This document shows, piece after piece, positions 45,013 to 56,900 of a DNA stretch of 64,000 bases. Source of the stretch: Platerodrilus igneus (Eukaryota > Arthropoda > Insecta > Coleoptera > Lycidae); the NCBI GenBank assembly GCA_036346225.1, contig JARFIW010001369.1:2852001-2916000 (forward strand), written 5' to 3'. How positions within the stretch are numbered: the stretch's first letter is position 1; each line of letters opens with the position of its first letter. The translations under genes were made by a program, and so were the position numbers. The notes under the pieces are model-generated. The model was not told the origin of the DNA, made no database searches, and saw only the letters and a list, made by a program, of their open reading frames with translations.

Positions 45013-45400
45013 TTAAACAGACTGCACTATCACCGATTTACAAAATTTTATCTTAGATGTTACTCCATATAAGTCTGAAGCGAACAGAAGAAGTAAGAGA
45101 GCCTCACTACGTCTCCTAGTGTATTTATAAGCGTTGAAGCCTACTTCCTGTACCCTGTCTTCGTCAAAAAATACCATCACTGTAACCGATTCTGAAAATC
45201 CAAAATGCAACGATCTTTAAAACTCAGAAATTTCTCATTCCACTTAGCTTTAGTCCGAAAATACTGATTATCATGCACAACGGTCGCAATGCTCCTAGAA
45301 AAGTCTCTCACTCCACTCGCAATCAGCCAATCCAGACCATTTCCCCTGTCGTAGATCTATCATCCAACTATGTTATCCTCGTTTAACTCATATTCGTTGT
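45013..45400 (-). pseudogene. Decayed relative of the 42,752-43,099 protein
   Basis: One frame reads GNGLDWLIASGVRDFSRSIA and later AKWNEKFLSFKDRC. The spacing and pattern (GxDxLxxGVRDF, then W-x-EK) parallel GMDLVVGGIKDF and NYWLEKE in the other copy. After about 45,215 a different frame continues to a stop at 45013. Two stops lie just upstream near 45,360. Confidence 0.35.
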
Positions 45401-46250
45401 CTTTATTAAAATGTCACTACAGCAACTTAAAATCGATATTGTTGTTAGCCTCTACAACTTATCGCGCCCTTTAAATAGCTGTTATATCGCGTGTTTTAAA
45501 TGGCTGTTTTATCCAACGTCTGTTATTTGTCATCCTCGTTTTACCTGTAACGTGCATTTTTGTAGTTGAACATTTTACGCTTTTTCCCAATTAGTAAATA
45601 CATTTCGGTAACTACTATTTCTATATTTTATATTTATTAACTCCTTAGGCGAATGCGTCGTATTATAATGAGTGGATTGCATCGTTCTTGTCTTGCCGTT
45701 CGTATAGATTTTGTTCCTTATGTGGATATACAAGTCTAGATAATAGACGATAAGAGGTTGTAATAGCAACGAGTTGAATAAACAGATGAGTAGTTGTAGT
45801 TTGTTCTTTGTTCCTATATATTAATTACGGTAAAAATACTGTTTTCCTTTTTGCTTTGAAAATAGTGAGAATTAATGCGGCAGGAATTTTCGAATTGTTC
45901 ATGAACAAACACGACACGATTTTAGTTGTTTTTCTTGTGAAATAAAAGTTGTATATTAACTGTAGAGAGTGTAGTGCTAATTCCGATTGAGGTAATATGG
46001 TTTATAGGCGAACGTGTTTGGTCGACGCACGTGTGTTTTAAGGATATTTGACGGACGGTTTTATTGCTTACGCGTGCCTTACTAATTGTTTTTCGGTTGA
46101 ATTTCTGTTGGAAATAAAAGTGGTAGAACTTGTTAAACTCGACCTGCACGCGTGTTCTACGGAACATTTTGACGGACTTACTCGAGTGATACACGTGCTT
46201 TACTCATTGTGGTTTTTTTTTGGTGCTTTGTCTTTTGATATTTAAACTGT
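45401..46250. other. No gene recognised
   Basis: AT-rich. Frames of 60-90 codons at 45,922-46,245 overlap antisense and lack motifs. Confidence 0.45.
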
Positions 46251-46550
46251 GTGTGCGATCTAGTTTCGCGGTCCTTTTCTTTTTTTATCAGAGTAGTGCA
46301 TACTTTGGATTATCCAAATACAGTTGATACTGTAGTTTCTGAATTTTCTAACCCCAAAAAATCTAAAACAGATCATTGCTTGCGCAAATTTCGTTATTTG
46401 CGAAATATAACAGATTACCGGTTTACAAAGGTATTGGTTGAAGTTTCTCACTGCTTTTTGGATGTTTATGAAAATAATATACATTTGGTCCCAGTTGAAA
46501 TTAAACTAGTGCTACAAGATATTTCGAAATTATTATCTCAGGAAATATAA
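46251..46550 (+). CDS. Hypothetical 99-codon frame
   Basis: Opens with GTG, not ATG, so it would need an upstream exon or start. The middle is protein-like: SNPKKSKTDHCLRKFRYLRN, TKVLVEVSHCFLDVYENN, then EIKLVLQDISKLLS before TAA. Helical and basic-then-acidic in character. No family recognised. Confidence 0.3.
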   Translation: MCDLVSRSFSFFIRVVHTLDYPNTVDTVVSEFSNPKKSKTDHCLRKFRYLRNITDYRFTKVLVEVSHCFLDVYENNIHLVPVEIKLVLQDISKLLSQEI

Positions 46551-47386
46551 TTAACAAGAAATTTATCAATGCTACATAGTTCCGTCGCGTGATAATGTCT
46601 GCTGCTAACACCAGTGAAATACGTAGGTGTGATTAGGGTAACGTGTGATAAGTTCCATCAACACCCTCCCAGTCAAGGGTGAAGTGCTGCGTTAGTGCCG
46701 GACATCGTGAATCCCACACTTCAATTGCAAGGAAACGTTACTGAAGGACCTTTTGTAAGTTGAACTATTTCCTACTTGTTCTTACTGTAAATATCTATCC
46801 GTTGTTTTGCCATATCTTTGTCGTTCGGACACCTTTTACAATAGAATTGCATGCTATTAAGAAACAAAAAAAAAAGAGAAACAAAACAAATTAGTTTGAG
46901 TAATTTGAATATTTGGACAGGAAAGGAAAAAAAAATCAATGCTACTGGATTGCTCATATCAATTGTGTCTTATCTATTTATCTTTTGTTAACATTTTGTC
47001 TGATTTATGTTTAATTGGTGTGTGAAGAAATGTTTCTGCTACTCCCCAATAGTACCTCACTTTGTACTAAAAAATTTTTGTATTGCTTTTACCGTTGTTA
47101 TATAGATTATCTAAACAGTTTTTTTTTTTACATTCTACAAAGTACTGAACAATCTATGCCCGATCAGCATGCTATGCTTTTTTCTTTATTTCAGGTTTGC
47201 AGGACTAATTTTTTTTTATTGCAGGTTTACTATTCTATTTTTTTTTATTGCAGGTATTGTTACTAAGTCCTTACAACCGCGTACATAGATGTTGGTCTGC
47301 TTTCTACAACCCCCCCTAATCTCCGATTGAGCCCGGTCATTTCTTTGATTTTCTTGGTGTTACGCACGGCTACGAGCCAACGTAGC
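46551..47386. other. No gene; repeated polypyrimidine-CAG units at 47,190-47,255
   Basis: A GC-richer patch lies at 46,590-46,740. At 47,211 and 47,239 the string TTTTTTATTGCAGGT occurs twice, 28-29 bp apart, and a third TTTCAGGTTTGCAGG precedes them, giving a cluster of splice-acceptor-like sequences. Confidence 0.4.
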
Positions 47387-47387
47387 A

Positions 47388-47405
47388 TAAATTTGGCGCC
47401 CAACG
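47388..47405 (+). other. Good match to a tRNA-Lys-type primer-binding site
   Basis: TTTGGCGCCCAACGTGGCAG matches the first 14 bases of TGGCGCCCAACGTGGGGC. The preceding CGTAGCA could be an LTR end. No second LTR or pol was found nearby. Confidence 0.4.
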
Positions 47406-47409
47406 TGGC

Positions 47410-47912
47410 AGCCTCGATAAACGTAACATACCCAATGCTATTTATATCCCGTCTCTGCTTTGTTTTCAAACCACCTGCTATTTCTCAGCCTTGGCTTCGA
47501 CCGTTAACTCAAATTTCTAAAGAATTATGTTTCAACATACATTCTGATTTCTTGAATTGTTTATTTGTCTGTCAGTCTATTCTATAAACCGATTGCCAGT
47601 TTGAAATTGTACTTTCCCATGTTGTTTAACCAGTAGATTTCCTAGGATTTGTTTTTAACGAACGCTTTGTTGGTTAAATGAATGTATGCGTTTACATTAT
47701 CGATTTTATATACAAAAGCTCCCCCTTATTATTTGATGTGCTCGATTTACAACCTTAGAATATTAGAGGTAATCATACTCGTATTAGCCTTGCGTTTTTA
47801 CGCACTGCAAAGCTTCCACACTATGCAACTTTAACATTACGATTTATTAATACAAATATATGCTGTTATCCGTTTGTTTTAAGGTTAAAACTAATTAATT
47901 TGTGGCGTAAAT

Positions 47913-47916
<4 letters not shown>
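47410..47916. other. No gene recognised
   Basis: AT-rich, no motif. Confidence 0.5.

Positions 47917-47968
<52 letters not shown>
47917..47968. repeat. (TA)n microsatellite
   Basis: About 26 TA repeats, the outer border of the next repeat. Confidence 0.95.
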
Positions 47969-47970
<2 letters not shown>

Positions 47971-49896
47971 TGTAATAAAAAAGCCAAGAGAGGTCATTTA
48001 AACCCAAAAGCTAGGAAAAATCATCACCCTAAAAAATTTAAATTTCCCAATATTTAATTTCGCTACCCCGCATATAAATAAGCGTATTTCATTACCATTA
48101 AAACACAAAGCCATTCATTTCACTCGCGTCATTACAAAACATAAAAGAAGCCCTTATTATGTAAATAAATCCCGTGTATTATACTTACGTATGAAAAAAT
48201 TATAACCTTAATAAACCCCAACTTTAAAGTCGTGAGTGTAAAACAATTACTCTTGAGGGATACCGTGTGCATATAATCATTCTATTCTTAGTAAAAACAA
48301 GTTTCATTTTAAAATATAAATTCAAAGCCATTCATTTCATTCGCGTTATTACAAATTATAAGAACAAATTCAGAATCCGTGTTCACTGAAAACGAGTCGC
48401 TTACACTTTTAAAATACTAAATATATTTTTCACGTATAAAGTATTCGATTCATTCACCGTAAAAGCAAATCTTATTGCAATTGCAAATAATAAAGAACGC
48501 AATTGTGAGCTTTGATTATGTAATAAAATTCATTTTAGAAGTTTCAAACAAAACATTAATGCCAGACTCTTCTTTATTACGACACAGATACGTCATTTCT
48601 AATAAGAAAAGTTTTTAAAAATCATTAAATAAGTTGATTATTTGTATCAATGAATAATCGCCGATTCAAAGAACCACCGGACATTAAAAATCCACAAAAG
48701 TTAAATAAGATAAGAACGCGGTTTAATTGCTCTACGTATTACAATAAGAAAGAAGAAAACCGCAAAGCGTTAACTTCGTGTATTAGAAAAGGAAAAGAAG
48801 GCGCCTTACGATAAACATAAATCATCACAGCCGCGTCCGCTTTACGCTAATTAGATCGTTAAACGCCGACATTTTCGTAAATATTACTTCATCCAAAGTG
48901 ACTAATACTTCCAAATGAATCAGGAAAACTATTCAATATGATGCATTTAGTGAAATTTTGTATATAAACAGGAACTGAATTAGAATGGGTCATTCGCGAT
49001 TCTTTCTAAAGTCAAATTCTGTATTTGATGATACACTATCCATTCTTTATTGAATAATTCGAACATATAGAGTTGCAAGCTTTAAATTACTACACGCCCT
49101 GAAACAAATACGTTTTGAATAATTTGTAATCAATCTCATCGGTGTCCGACAATTAACAATTAAGATGCCCCTTGCAAACTGATGTTCTAACGTCAAATGG
49201 AGATTTAAGATAATATGGATAATCTTGTAAACTGGGATTTTAACGCCAATTTAAGATAGAATCCGGAAGTATTTAATACCGTTAACTACCCTAGAAATAA
49301 AATTTAGATAAGCGCTCTTTAACAAGAAATATAACAAGTATAAAATTTGGATTTTTCTTTATTTGTAACTGATAAAAATATTTAAATATTTGTAAACTAG
49401 TATAAATTCTTAATCGTATAAAAATTTTTTGTAAAGCGAATAATTACAAGCAAATTTTAAGGACAAAGTTCGAAGTATTTTGACCTTCGCTAAATTATCT
49501 GTGCAGTGTCATTGGCCAATCATACTCACGAGCGGGTAACAAAAGATAGATAAATTATCCACAATCAAATTAAAGTGAATTTTTGTAACTCACAAGAGAA
49601 AAGAATTGAGTTGTGTAATTTTTAACAAAGACTAGGTAAGGATTTTCTCTAAATGTTAAATAATCTTTTGTACTCGTATGATAAAAAATTGTTTAGAATG
49701 CATAGATGTATCTTGAAATTCCTGTGTTTCATTTTCGTAAATTCCACAACGTAATTTCTGTTGAGCTAGCCTGGCAAGGAAAATGAAGGTAAGATAGTAA
49801 TTTCATGCTTCCTATTGCATTCTCATTAATACAGTTCGTTGTACCTGAGTCTCTTCTAATTAGTGGCGTTCCTACGCACAGGGACTGTCACAGCAA
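47968..49896 (-). repeat. (TA)n-bordered dispersed repeat, copy 2
   Basis: The reverse complement aligns with 16,721-18,560 through most of its length and starts with TTGCTGTGACAGTCCCTGTG next to (TA)n. (TA)n tracts lie at both ends. The motif CTAAAAGAGTGCTGTGAC array is absent from this copy. Confidence 0.7.

Positions 49897-49902
<6 letters not shown>

Positions 49903-49937
<35 letters not shown>
49903..49937. repeat. (TA)n microsatellite shared by two head-to-head repeats
   Basis: TTGCTGTGA reads outward from both sides of this tract. Confidence 0.95.
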
Positions 49938-49939
<2 letters not shown>

Positions 49940-51989
49940 CTGTGAAACCTCTTGAATTACCTGGTCTGTTGATTTTCTTCCGTTAATCGCCTCGGCTGCT
50001 CCTCTAGATAACTTTCATCCTCATACATAAAAAAAACAAACACATTCCTACCACAAACATCAACGTTAACTCTATTTACATCAATATTCACAATACATTA
50101 AAATTTCAAAATTAAAATTCAGCATAAATTTCAGTATCAGAAAATTTCAAGATTAAATTTGTTATCATTTTAAAGTGCATCCAGAATTAAAGTCCTTGTA
50201 GGATGCCTACTAATTAATATAACAATATATGCAGACCGGAGTCTGAGTACAAAGGGAGCATCTACCACCCCTTTACGTTAATTAACCAGGTTCGTCTAAT
50301 TGAGCTCAAAGACATACCCAAATTTTCATCATAATCCAGAACATCAATACTAAATACCCCTTTCTACTTAAACAAGCAAATTTCACCTTAAAATTAAAAT
50401 ATTATTGTTAATACAATTTCACTACTGTCCATTTTAAATAAACAAATTATAAAGTTATTCAACACACACCAAAATATCAAAGTTCGAACAAAATAGTATA
50501 ATTTACCTGAAGGTTACTGCACTCGTAGCTTCAATGTACATCGTCCCTTTGTTAATTACACCATTCCAACTGGGTTATATTTACGGCTTCTGATTCTCAA
50601 CGCTTTTAAAATTTTCTCCATCACCATTTATTTAAAGTTGTTTCTGGGCTTTTCCGGAACTCATCTGTGTATATCTGAACCTTGTCTTGTGGATCCAGAC
50701 ACGTTTATGCACCATTTAATTATTAATACCCCCAAAAAATAACAAAGAAATTCATACTTCTTTCACCAATATACGCCAAAACTGCCTACTTTTGTGTATT
50801 TATTTGTCGTAGTAAATTTTACTAATTGGTACTGTGATACTAAACTTTATTACCTTGTATCTTCTTTTCTAAGTGCACTAACGTACATTCATTGTAGCAT
50901 GTAAAGAACAAACTGTTTTTTATCACAAAAATATTCGAGCAAACTGTTTAAATTATTTAATCAAAACCGGAAAACTAAAAGGCACTGTTTAACGCGTTGA
51001 ATCAAGTCGAAGATCTAAGAGAGCTTGTTCATATTCCCCTGGGTATATATAGAGGTTAGCCTGTCTGTCGGTCGAGTCTCCAAAACGGACAATTCTAAAG
51101 AATTTCGCCTGCTATGTTCCCATTCCGCAGCCCGGCATGCGATTTTTACGAATTTTGCACTCGCCCCAGTTAAATCTCAGAAATTTCAACACGGCACGCA
51201 ACGTCTGGAAATAACTAATTGAATTTTATACAGAAATGTTATTTATACCTCTCAAATTTTGCCTTTTACTTTCAACCAATCGCAACCCTATGACGTTGCT
51301 CTACTCACGCCTTTTACTATATGTGCCTCGGTCTTGCGCATATTATCTGTCTCTATCTACCCTGTTCTTATTAGTGCAAATTGATATTCCTTATTATCGA
51401 TTATTTCAGTCCATGTGGACTATCTGGGTTAAATAACCCCGTATCGCGCCTTCCCGTGAATATTAAGCCACGGTTTCTCCAAGATTCTTTGTAACCATTA
51501 ATTATCTGCAAAATTTACGCAGAATGAGCTTTTTAAAAATACGCAGGTGTTTAAACATCCTACTTCTAACTAACCTCTACGATTTGCATTTTATTGGGTT
51601 TTTACAAGTTTTTATAGATATTATATGTTACTAACGGTTCAATTAACTTCAATTAAAATTAATACCCTTTAAATTTTAGTGAATCCTAACTAAATATTCA
51701 ATTATTATCAGTACATTTTGTTTAATACCGGTTACTTAAAATAGAGTTAATTAATATAAATTTTGCACGTAATTTCTCTTTGTTTCTTTACGTAGAGCTT
51801 TTAATACTGCTTCTTTTGATATAAAGCGTCTTGTACATGATTTAAATCTCTTATTTTTAATGAAACGAATGAATTTTTATTCTCCACGGTTTTTTTAATA
51901 AAGCGTATTATCTAATAAAATTCCTTATACACGGTGATTAAAATTATTTGATGTGATTATTTAATTTTCTACCCTGGTCTAAATATGAG

Positions 51990-51991
<2 letters not shown>
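49937..51991 (+). repeat. (TA)n-bordered dispersed repeat, diverged copy 3
   Basis: Begins TTGCTGTGAAACCTC after (TA)n and ends at the next (TA)n at 51,992. Internal similarity to the other copies is weak, so it may be a distant relative sharing only the end. No coding motif. Frames at 51,025-51,436 are unremarkable. Confidence 0.45.

Positions 51992-52042
<51 letters not shown>
51992..52042. repeat. (TA)n microsatellite
   Basis: About 25 TA repeats. Confidence 0.95.
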
Positions 52043-52045
<3 letters not shown>

Positions 52046-52165
52046 CTGTGACAAGCCGCGCGTTGGAGCGTCACTGAAAGAGTGCTGTGACAACGCAGCT
52101 CGTTGAGGCATCATTAAAAGAGTGCTGTACCTCGCTTTGATGCGCTCCTAAAAGAGTGCTGTGAT
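52043..52165 (+). repeat. ~40-bp minisatellite
   Basis: AAAGAGTGCTGTGA or a near copy at 52,077, 52,117 and 52,150, with a partial unit at the start. The spacers vary. The same motif occurs twice in copy 1, 39 bp apart. Confidence 0.8.
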
Positions 52166-53428
52166 ACAGATACAGCAAATTGTAAAATTTGAAATTGTTG
52201 ATTTACCTTCCTTTCTAGCTTTGCCTGGCTAACTCAACGGAAATGTTGGTGTTTTCAAAATGAAATCAAACAGCAATATCACAAAGAATTTATACAGTAT
52301 GGAATATTTTCTCTCATACAGAAACATATAAGAACATTCCAAACATCGTTTCTTTCAAACAAACTTATTTACTTAAAAATGTTTCTCACCTTACGTTGCT
52401 TACAATTTACAGAACTCAAATCTCTTCTCTTATGGATAGATTACCTGGTTTTGATTCCCACGGTTGTAAGGTTTATTTTAGCGAAAAAATCCTTGACAGA
52501 TAATCTATTAAAAGGTCAAAGTGTTTCGAACTCTGAACACAAACTTTCCTGGTAAAGATCCTTATAAAAATAAAATGATTAGGACTTATTCTATCTTAAA
52601 CTAAACGACAAAATTCAAATATCACTTACAAACAAACAATTAATACTTGCAAAATTTCACGAAGCGCTTTTTTTTATCCAATTCATAATTAAATGTTTTC
52701 TTGTTGTAAATTGATGTCCAAATCAGCTCACAAGATTCTTATATTATTTACATTTCCATTAGAAACCAATGTGCATCCTCGGTTTAATTATTCAATAAAA
52801 TTTTAAATAGTTTTTTATATCGAAGCACTTCCCATCTTCATCGTATATTACAAGATCAAATAATTGCATTTCTCCATGTGCATATTTCTGTAGGTTAAGT
52901 TTAAAATTAACTTCTGTATTCACTGTTACGTGGTAAATATTAATTACGATATGCGTACTACATACCTTAAAACAATAACTTCAAAATGTGACATTTTCGC
53001 GATTGAATTTATGAATGAATCTTTAACAAACGCTTCCATTTATATACAAAATTATCTATTTTCTAGAATATACTGATGTTTACGTGATTCCATTCCAAAT
53101 AATACGCGCTTATCTGACGTAATTTTCTGGAAATTTCTCATTAGCGTTCAAATTGTCGCGTTTTATTACCTTGCTATCGCGTTCCACTTATAAGTTACGT
53201 GCATTGCTCGTATTTGTTTAACGCCCAAGGTTATTGTGGCGTCGTATACTAATCCAGTAATCCAGTAGTAAATACAGTAATAAATAACTCCAGTTTTTGT
53301 TACATTTTGTTTTTTTATAGTTCCGGTTCCATCGTAGAATAAACGTTTATTTATTAATGAGTTCAACAAAGTTAACGTATTTCTTCTCAATTCTTTTCGA
53401 ACTTTCACGAACATGTTTTATTTAAATT

Positions 53429-53433
53429 GACTT
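53429..53433. repeat. Target-site duplication of BEL element
   Basis: GACTT, repeated at 60077-60081. Five bp is typical of this superfamily. Confidence 0.85.
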
Positions 53434-53840
53434 TGTTCAGCGCGAGGGGTCTTATAACATTGTACATCGACTTACCTCCGCGGTTTTTTTGTTGTTCTAA
53501 GCTGCAGTTCCTATTCTTTCAACTAAGTAGACTGTATGCGAGATTTAGTACGTGTTACTTGGCACTTGCACTGTTTTTTAGGGGATTAACAAATAAATTC
53601 ACATTCCGCGGCACTATGACTAACTCACGTTACCGAAAGAAAAACCGACTGTTCTGCTTCGATATCCATAAGAGAGTGTTTGTTCACTGCTACCCTTAGT
53701 CCCACTTATTCACACATGCACAAGGAAGTTTTATGGCAGGATATAAGAGAACAAGGGATGACAGTTTTACTATTAGATTTACAACTACAAATTTACGACT
53801 TAAAATTAAACACGACAACGTGCGACAAAGAGACCAAACA
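53434..53840 (-). repeat. 3' LTR of BEL element
   Basis: 407 bp, TGTTCAGCGCG at the low-coordinate end. Same length as the other LTR, with about 15 substitutions between them. Confidence 0.95.
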
Positions 53841-53851
53841 TCCCGCCCACC
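53841..53851 (-). promoter_or_regulatory. Polypurine tract of BEL element
   Basis: The minus strand reads GGTGGGCGGGA immediately before the 3' LTR, the expected primer site for plus-strand synthesis. Confidence 0.7.
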
Positions 53852-53964
53852 AAAATAAGTATGAACTAACTTATTTTATATTTAAAAAGAATAATAACTA
53901 TTAACTAAGAAACCTAAACCGACAAACTTATATAAGTGAATATATGTATACATACCATTAACTA

Positions 53965-56900
53965 TTAACTAACTGGCAGTAAACATAGTTTCACTAGGGG
54001 GCGTTTAACTAACCCTTGAGCTGTCTTGACGGTAGCTACCCGAACGATACCGTCCCTACCAGGATGAACATCTACTACTTTTCCTAAACGCCACTGTAGA
54101 GGGGGGTTATTTTCTTCCTTTAAGAGGACAAGCGAATCAATAGGTAAGGTAGCGGAATTCCTTAACCACTTACCTTTCTGCTGCAACGTGTGCAGGTATT
54201 CAGCACTCCATTTCTTCCAAAACCCTTGTTGCATTTGCTGCAACAGTTGCCAGCGATTCAAACGAGAGGGGTTTATGGACAACAAATCTGGATCTGGTAA
54301 CACCGAGACTGGTTCAACATTAAGAAAATGACCCGGGGTCAAATACGAAAAATCATGCGGTTCGCAACTCAGTGCGCATAGTGGACGCGAGTTGAGAATC
54401 GCTTCGATTTGAATCAATACCGTCGAAAATTCTTCAAACGACAAAATTTGTTCACCGACAATTCTTTTCAAATGGAATTTTACTGATTTAATCCCGGCCC
54501 CCCACAACCCACCAAAATGAGGAGCAGCAGGAGGATTAAACACAAATTCGATTCCCTCAATGCCTGCCGAATGACGCATCAATTGAGAGATTTCACGAGA
54601 GGCCCCAAGGAAATTAGTACCATTATCACAATGGATCTGAATACATTTGCCTCTTCAAGCAATAAATCGACGTAAAGCACCCAAGAAAGCGGCTGTCAAC
54701 AAGTTAGACACTAGTTCCAAATGGATGGCTTTAGTGCTGAAACAAATAAATAAGCAAATGTACGCTTTCAATGATTTTGCGCCACGACATCGATTCATCG
54801 TGACAGAGAAAGATCCACCAAAGTCGACTCCCGTATGTAAAAACGCCTTACCTGGAGTTAACCTAGAAGCTGGTAAATCCACCATAGGGGGGCATAAAGC
54901 CACAGGGTTTACACGAAAACAACGAATGCAGGATTTCAAACATTGCCGAATAGCCCTCTTGGCGGACAAGATTCAATAATTTTGAGTTAGTAAAAATTGA
55001 GTTGTTCGATTTCCAGGATGTAAATGTCTTTCATGACAATCTAATATAATAATTTCAGTCAACCGATGCGACCGAGGAAGCAAAATTGGAAATTTTGCAT
55101 CATGCGATAACTCTGAGTTACGTAGGCGAGCGCCCACCCTCAACACATCACGACTATCTAGAAACGGACTAAGGCTACGAAGTTGTTTACTAACAAGTTT
55201 TCCAGTTTTAATATTTGCGATGTCTTGGGCAAAAACATTTGTTTGAACTCTTTTAATCAATAAATGTATAGCCTGTTGCTGTTGAGCTAGAGACAAACCA
55301 TCAGAATATTTTAAACGCAAATCTGCCGGACATTGAACATTACGAATGAAATGACGAATACATGTAATAATCCTACATTTTTTCTGCAGGTTTGAAAATT
55401 TATCCAACAACATATCTAAGAAATTGTCAGACATAACGACTGTTAACGACAGAGTACGATATTCGACGCCCATCTGAAATGAGTCGATAAGGTTTGGCAG
55501 CGACGTTACTGGCCATTCTTCGCTACGACGCACTAACCAGGAAGGTCCTGTCCACCATAATGGATGATGAACCAACTCTGAAGCAAAAAGTCCACGTGAG
55601 GCACAATCCGCAGGGTTATCCTGGGACTTAACATGAAACCACGAAGATGGAGGAATACGTTCTTGACTCTGCGAAATGCGATTGCTAACAAATGTCTTCC
55701 ACTTATGCGAAGAAGACCGAATCCAAGACAAAACAACAGTAGAATCTGACCACGCGAAAATATTACTAAAGGATAAAATATCTGTATAAGTATTTTTGAC
55801 AAAATCTACTAAATCTGCCAAGAGTACGGCAGTACACAATTAGAGACGGGGCAATGAAACGCGATTAGTAGGAACAACCTTCGATTTTGCGCATACTAAG
55901 AACATGGTAATATTACCTTCTAAATCGAACGAACGAAAATAGATAACAGCTGCATACCCGGCTTCAGAAGCATCGCAGAACCCATGCAACTTCACCTTTT
56001 TAAAATTATGACATACGATGCGACGCGAAATCTCAAAATTCGAAACCGCTGGCAATTCACCCAAAAAATGTTTCCATTTTTGTATGACTTCCAATGGAGG
56101 CTCTTGGTCCCAACCGAGACCTAAAAGCCAAAGATATTGAACTAATCGTTTAGCGAACAGTACTAAAGGTGCTATCAAACCGAGAGGATCAAAAATTTTT
56201 GCGATAGCCGACAAAATATTACGCTTAGTGCAAGTGCGCTCTTCAACGTCTAAGTTGTATAAAAATGCATCTGTAAGAGCGCGCCACGAAAGGCCCAAAA
56301 TTTTTATTGAACCACTATCTTTATCTTGAAATGTAATTGCGTCCGAACTGGACAGGGACTCCCGCAAGTTGGACATCACTTCCGGGCAATTACTACTTCA
56401 TTTTCTTAATTGAACACCACCACTAGTGCAAATACTATTCAATTCACCAATTAATTGATTAGCAGCTTCAATCGAATTGCATCCAGTGACTAAGTCATCA
56501 ACATAGGTATCGCTCGCCAATACCGATGACGCGAAAGGAAAATTAATTGATTCTAACCTTGCCAATTCTTGAACAGTACGCAAGGTCAAAAAAGGCGACG
56601 ACGAAACTCCATAAGTCACAGTATTTAATTTAAAGTCCATAATAGGATCTGACGGAGAAAATTTCCAGACCATACGTTGATAATCACGATGAGTATCTTT
56701 AACCAAAATCTGCCGATACATTTGTTTGAAGTCAGCTGTAATTACGATAGGATGTACACGAAAGTGCAATAACAAAACTGCAATGTCCTTTTGCAGAGCC
56801 GGGCCAATAGCCAAGCTATCATTTAACGAATTTCCAGATTGATCTGGACACGAAGCATCGAAAACCACACGCAATTTGGTGGTAGTGCTATCACGCTTAT

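Larger units (their letters stand above)
52043..53433 (+). repeat. (TA)n-bordered dispersed repeat, copy 4, cut by the BEL element
   Basis: Starts TTGCTGTGACAAGCCGCGCG. Aligns with copy 1 at GCTTTGCCTGGCTAACTC / GCCTGGCTAGCTCGACGG, TAAAAGGTCAAAGTG and TGCAAAATTTCACGAAGCGC. The BEL insertion begins at 53,434. Confidence 0.65.
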
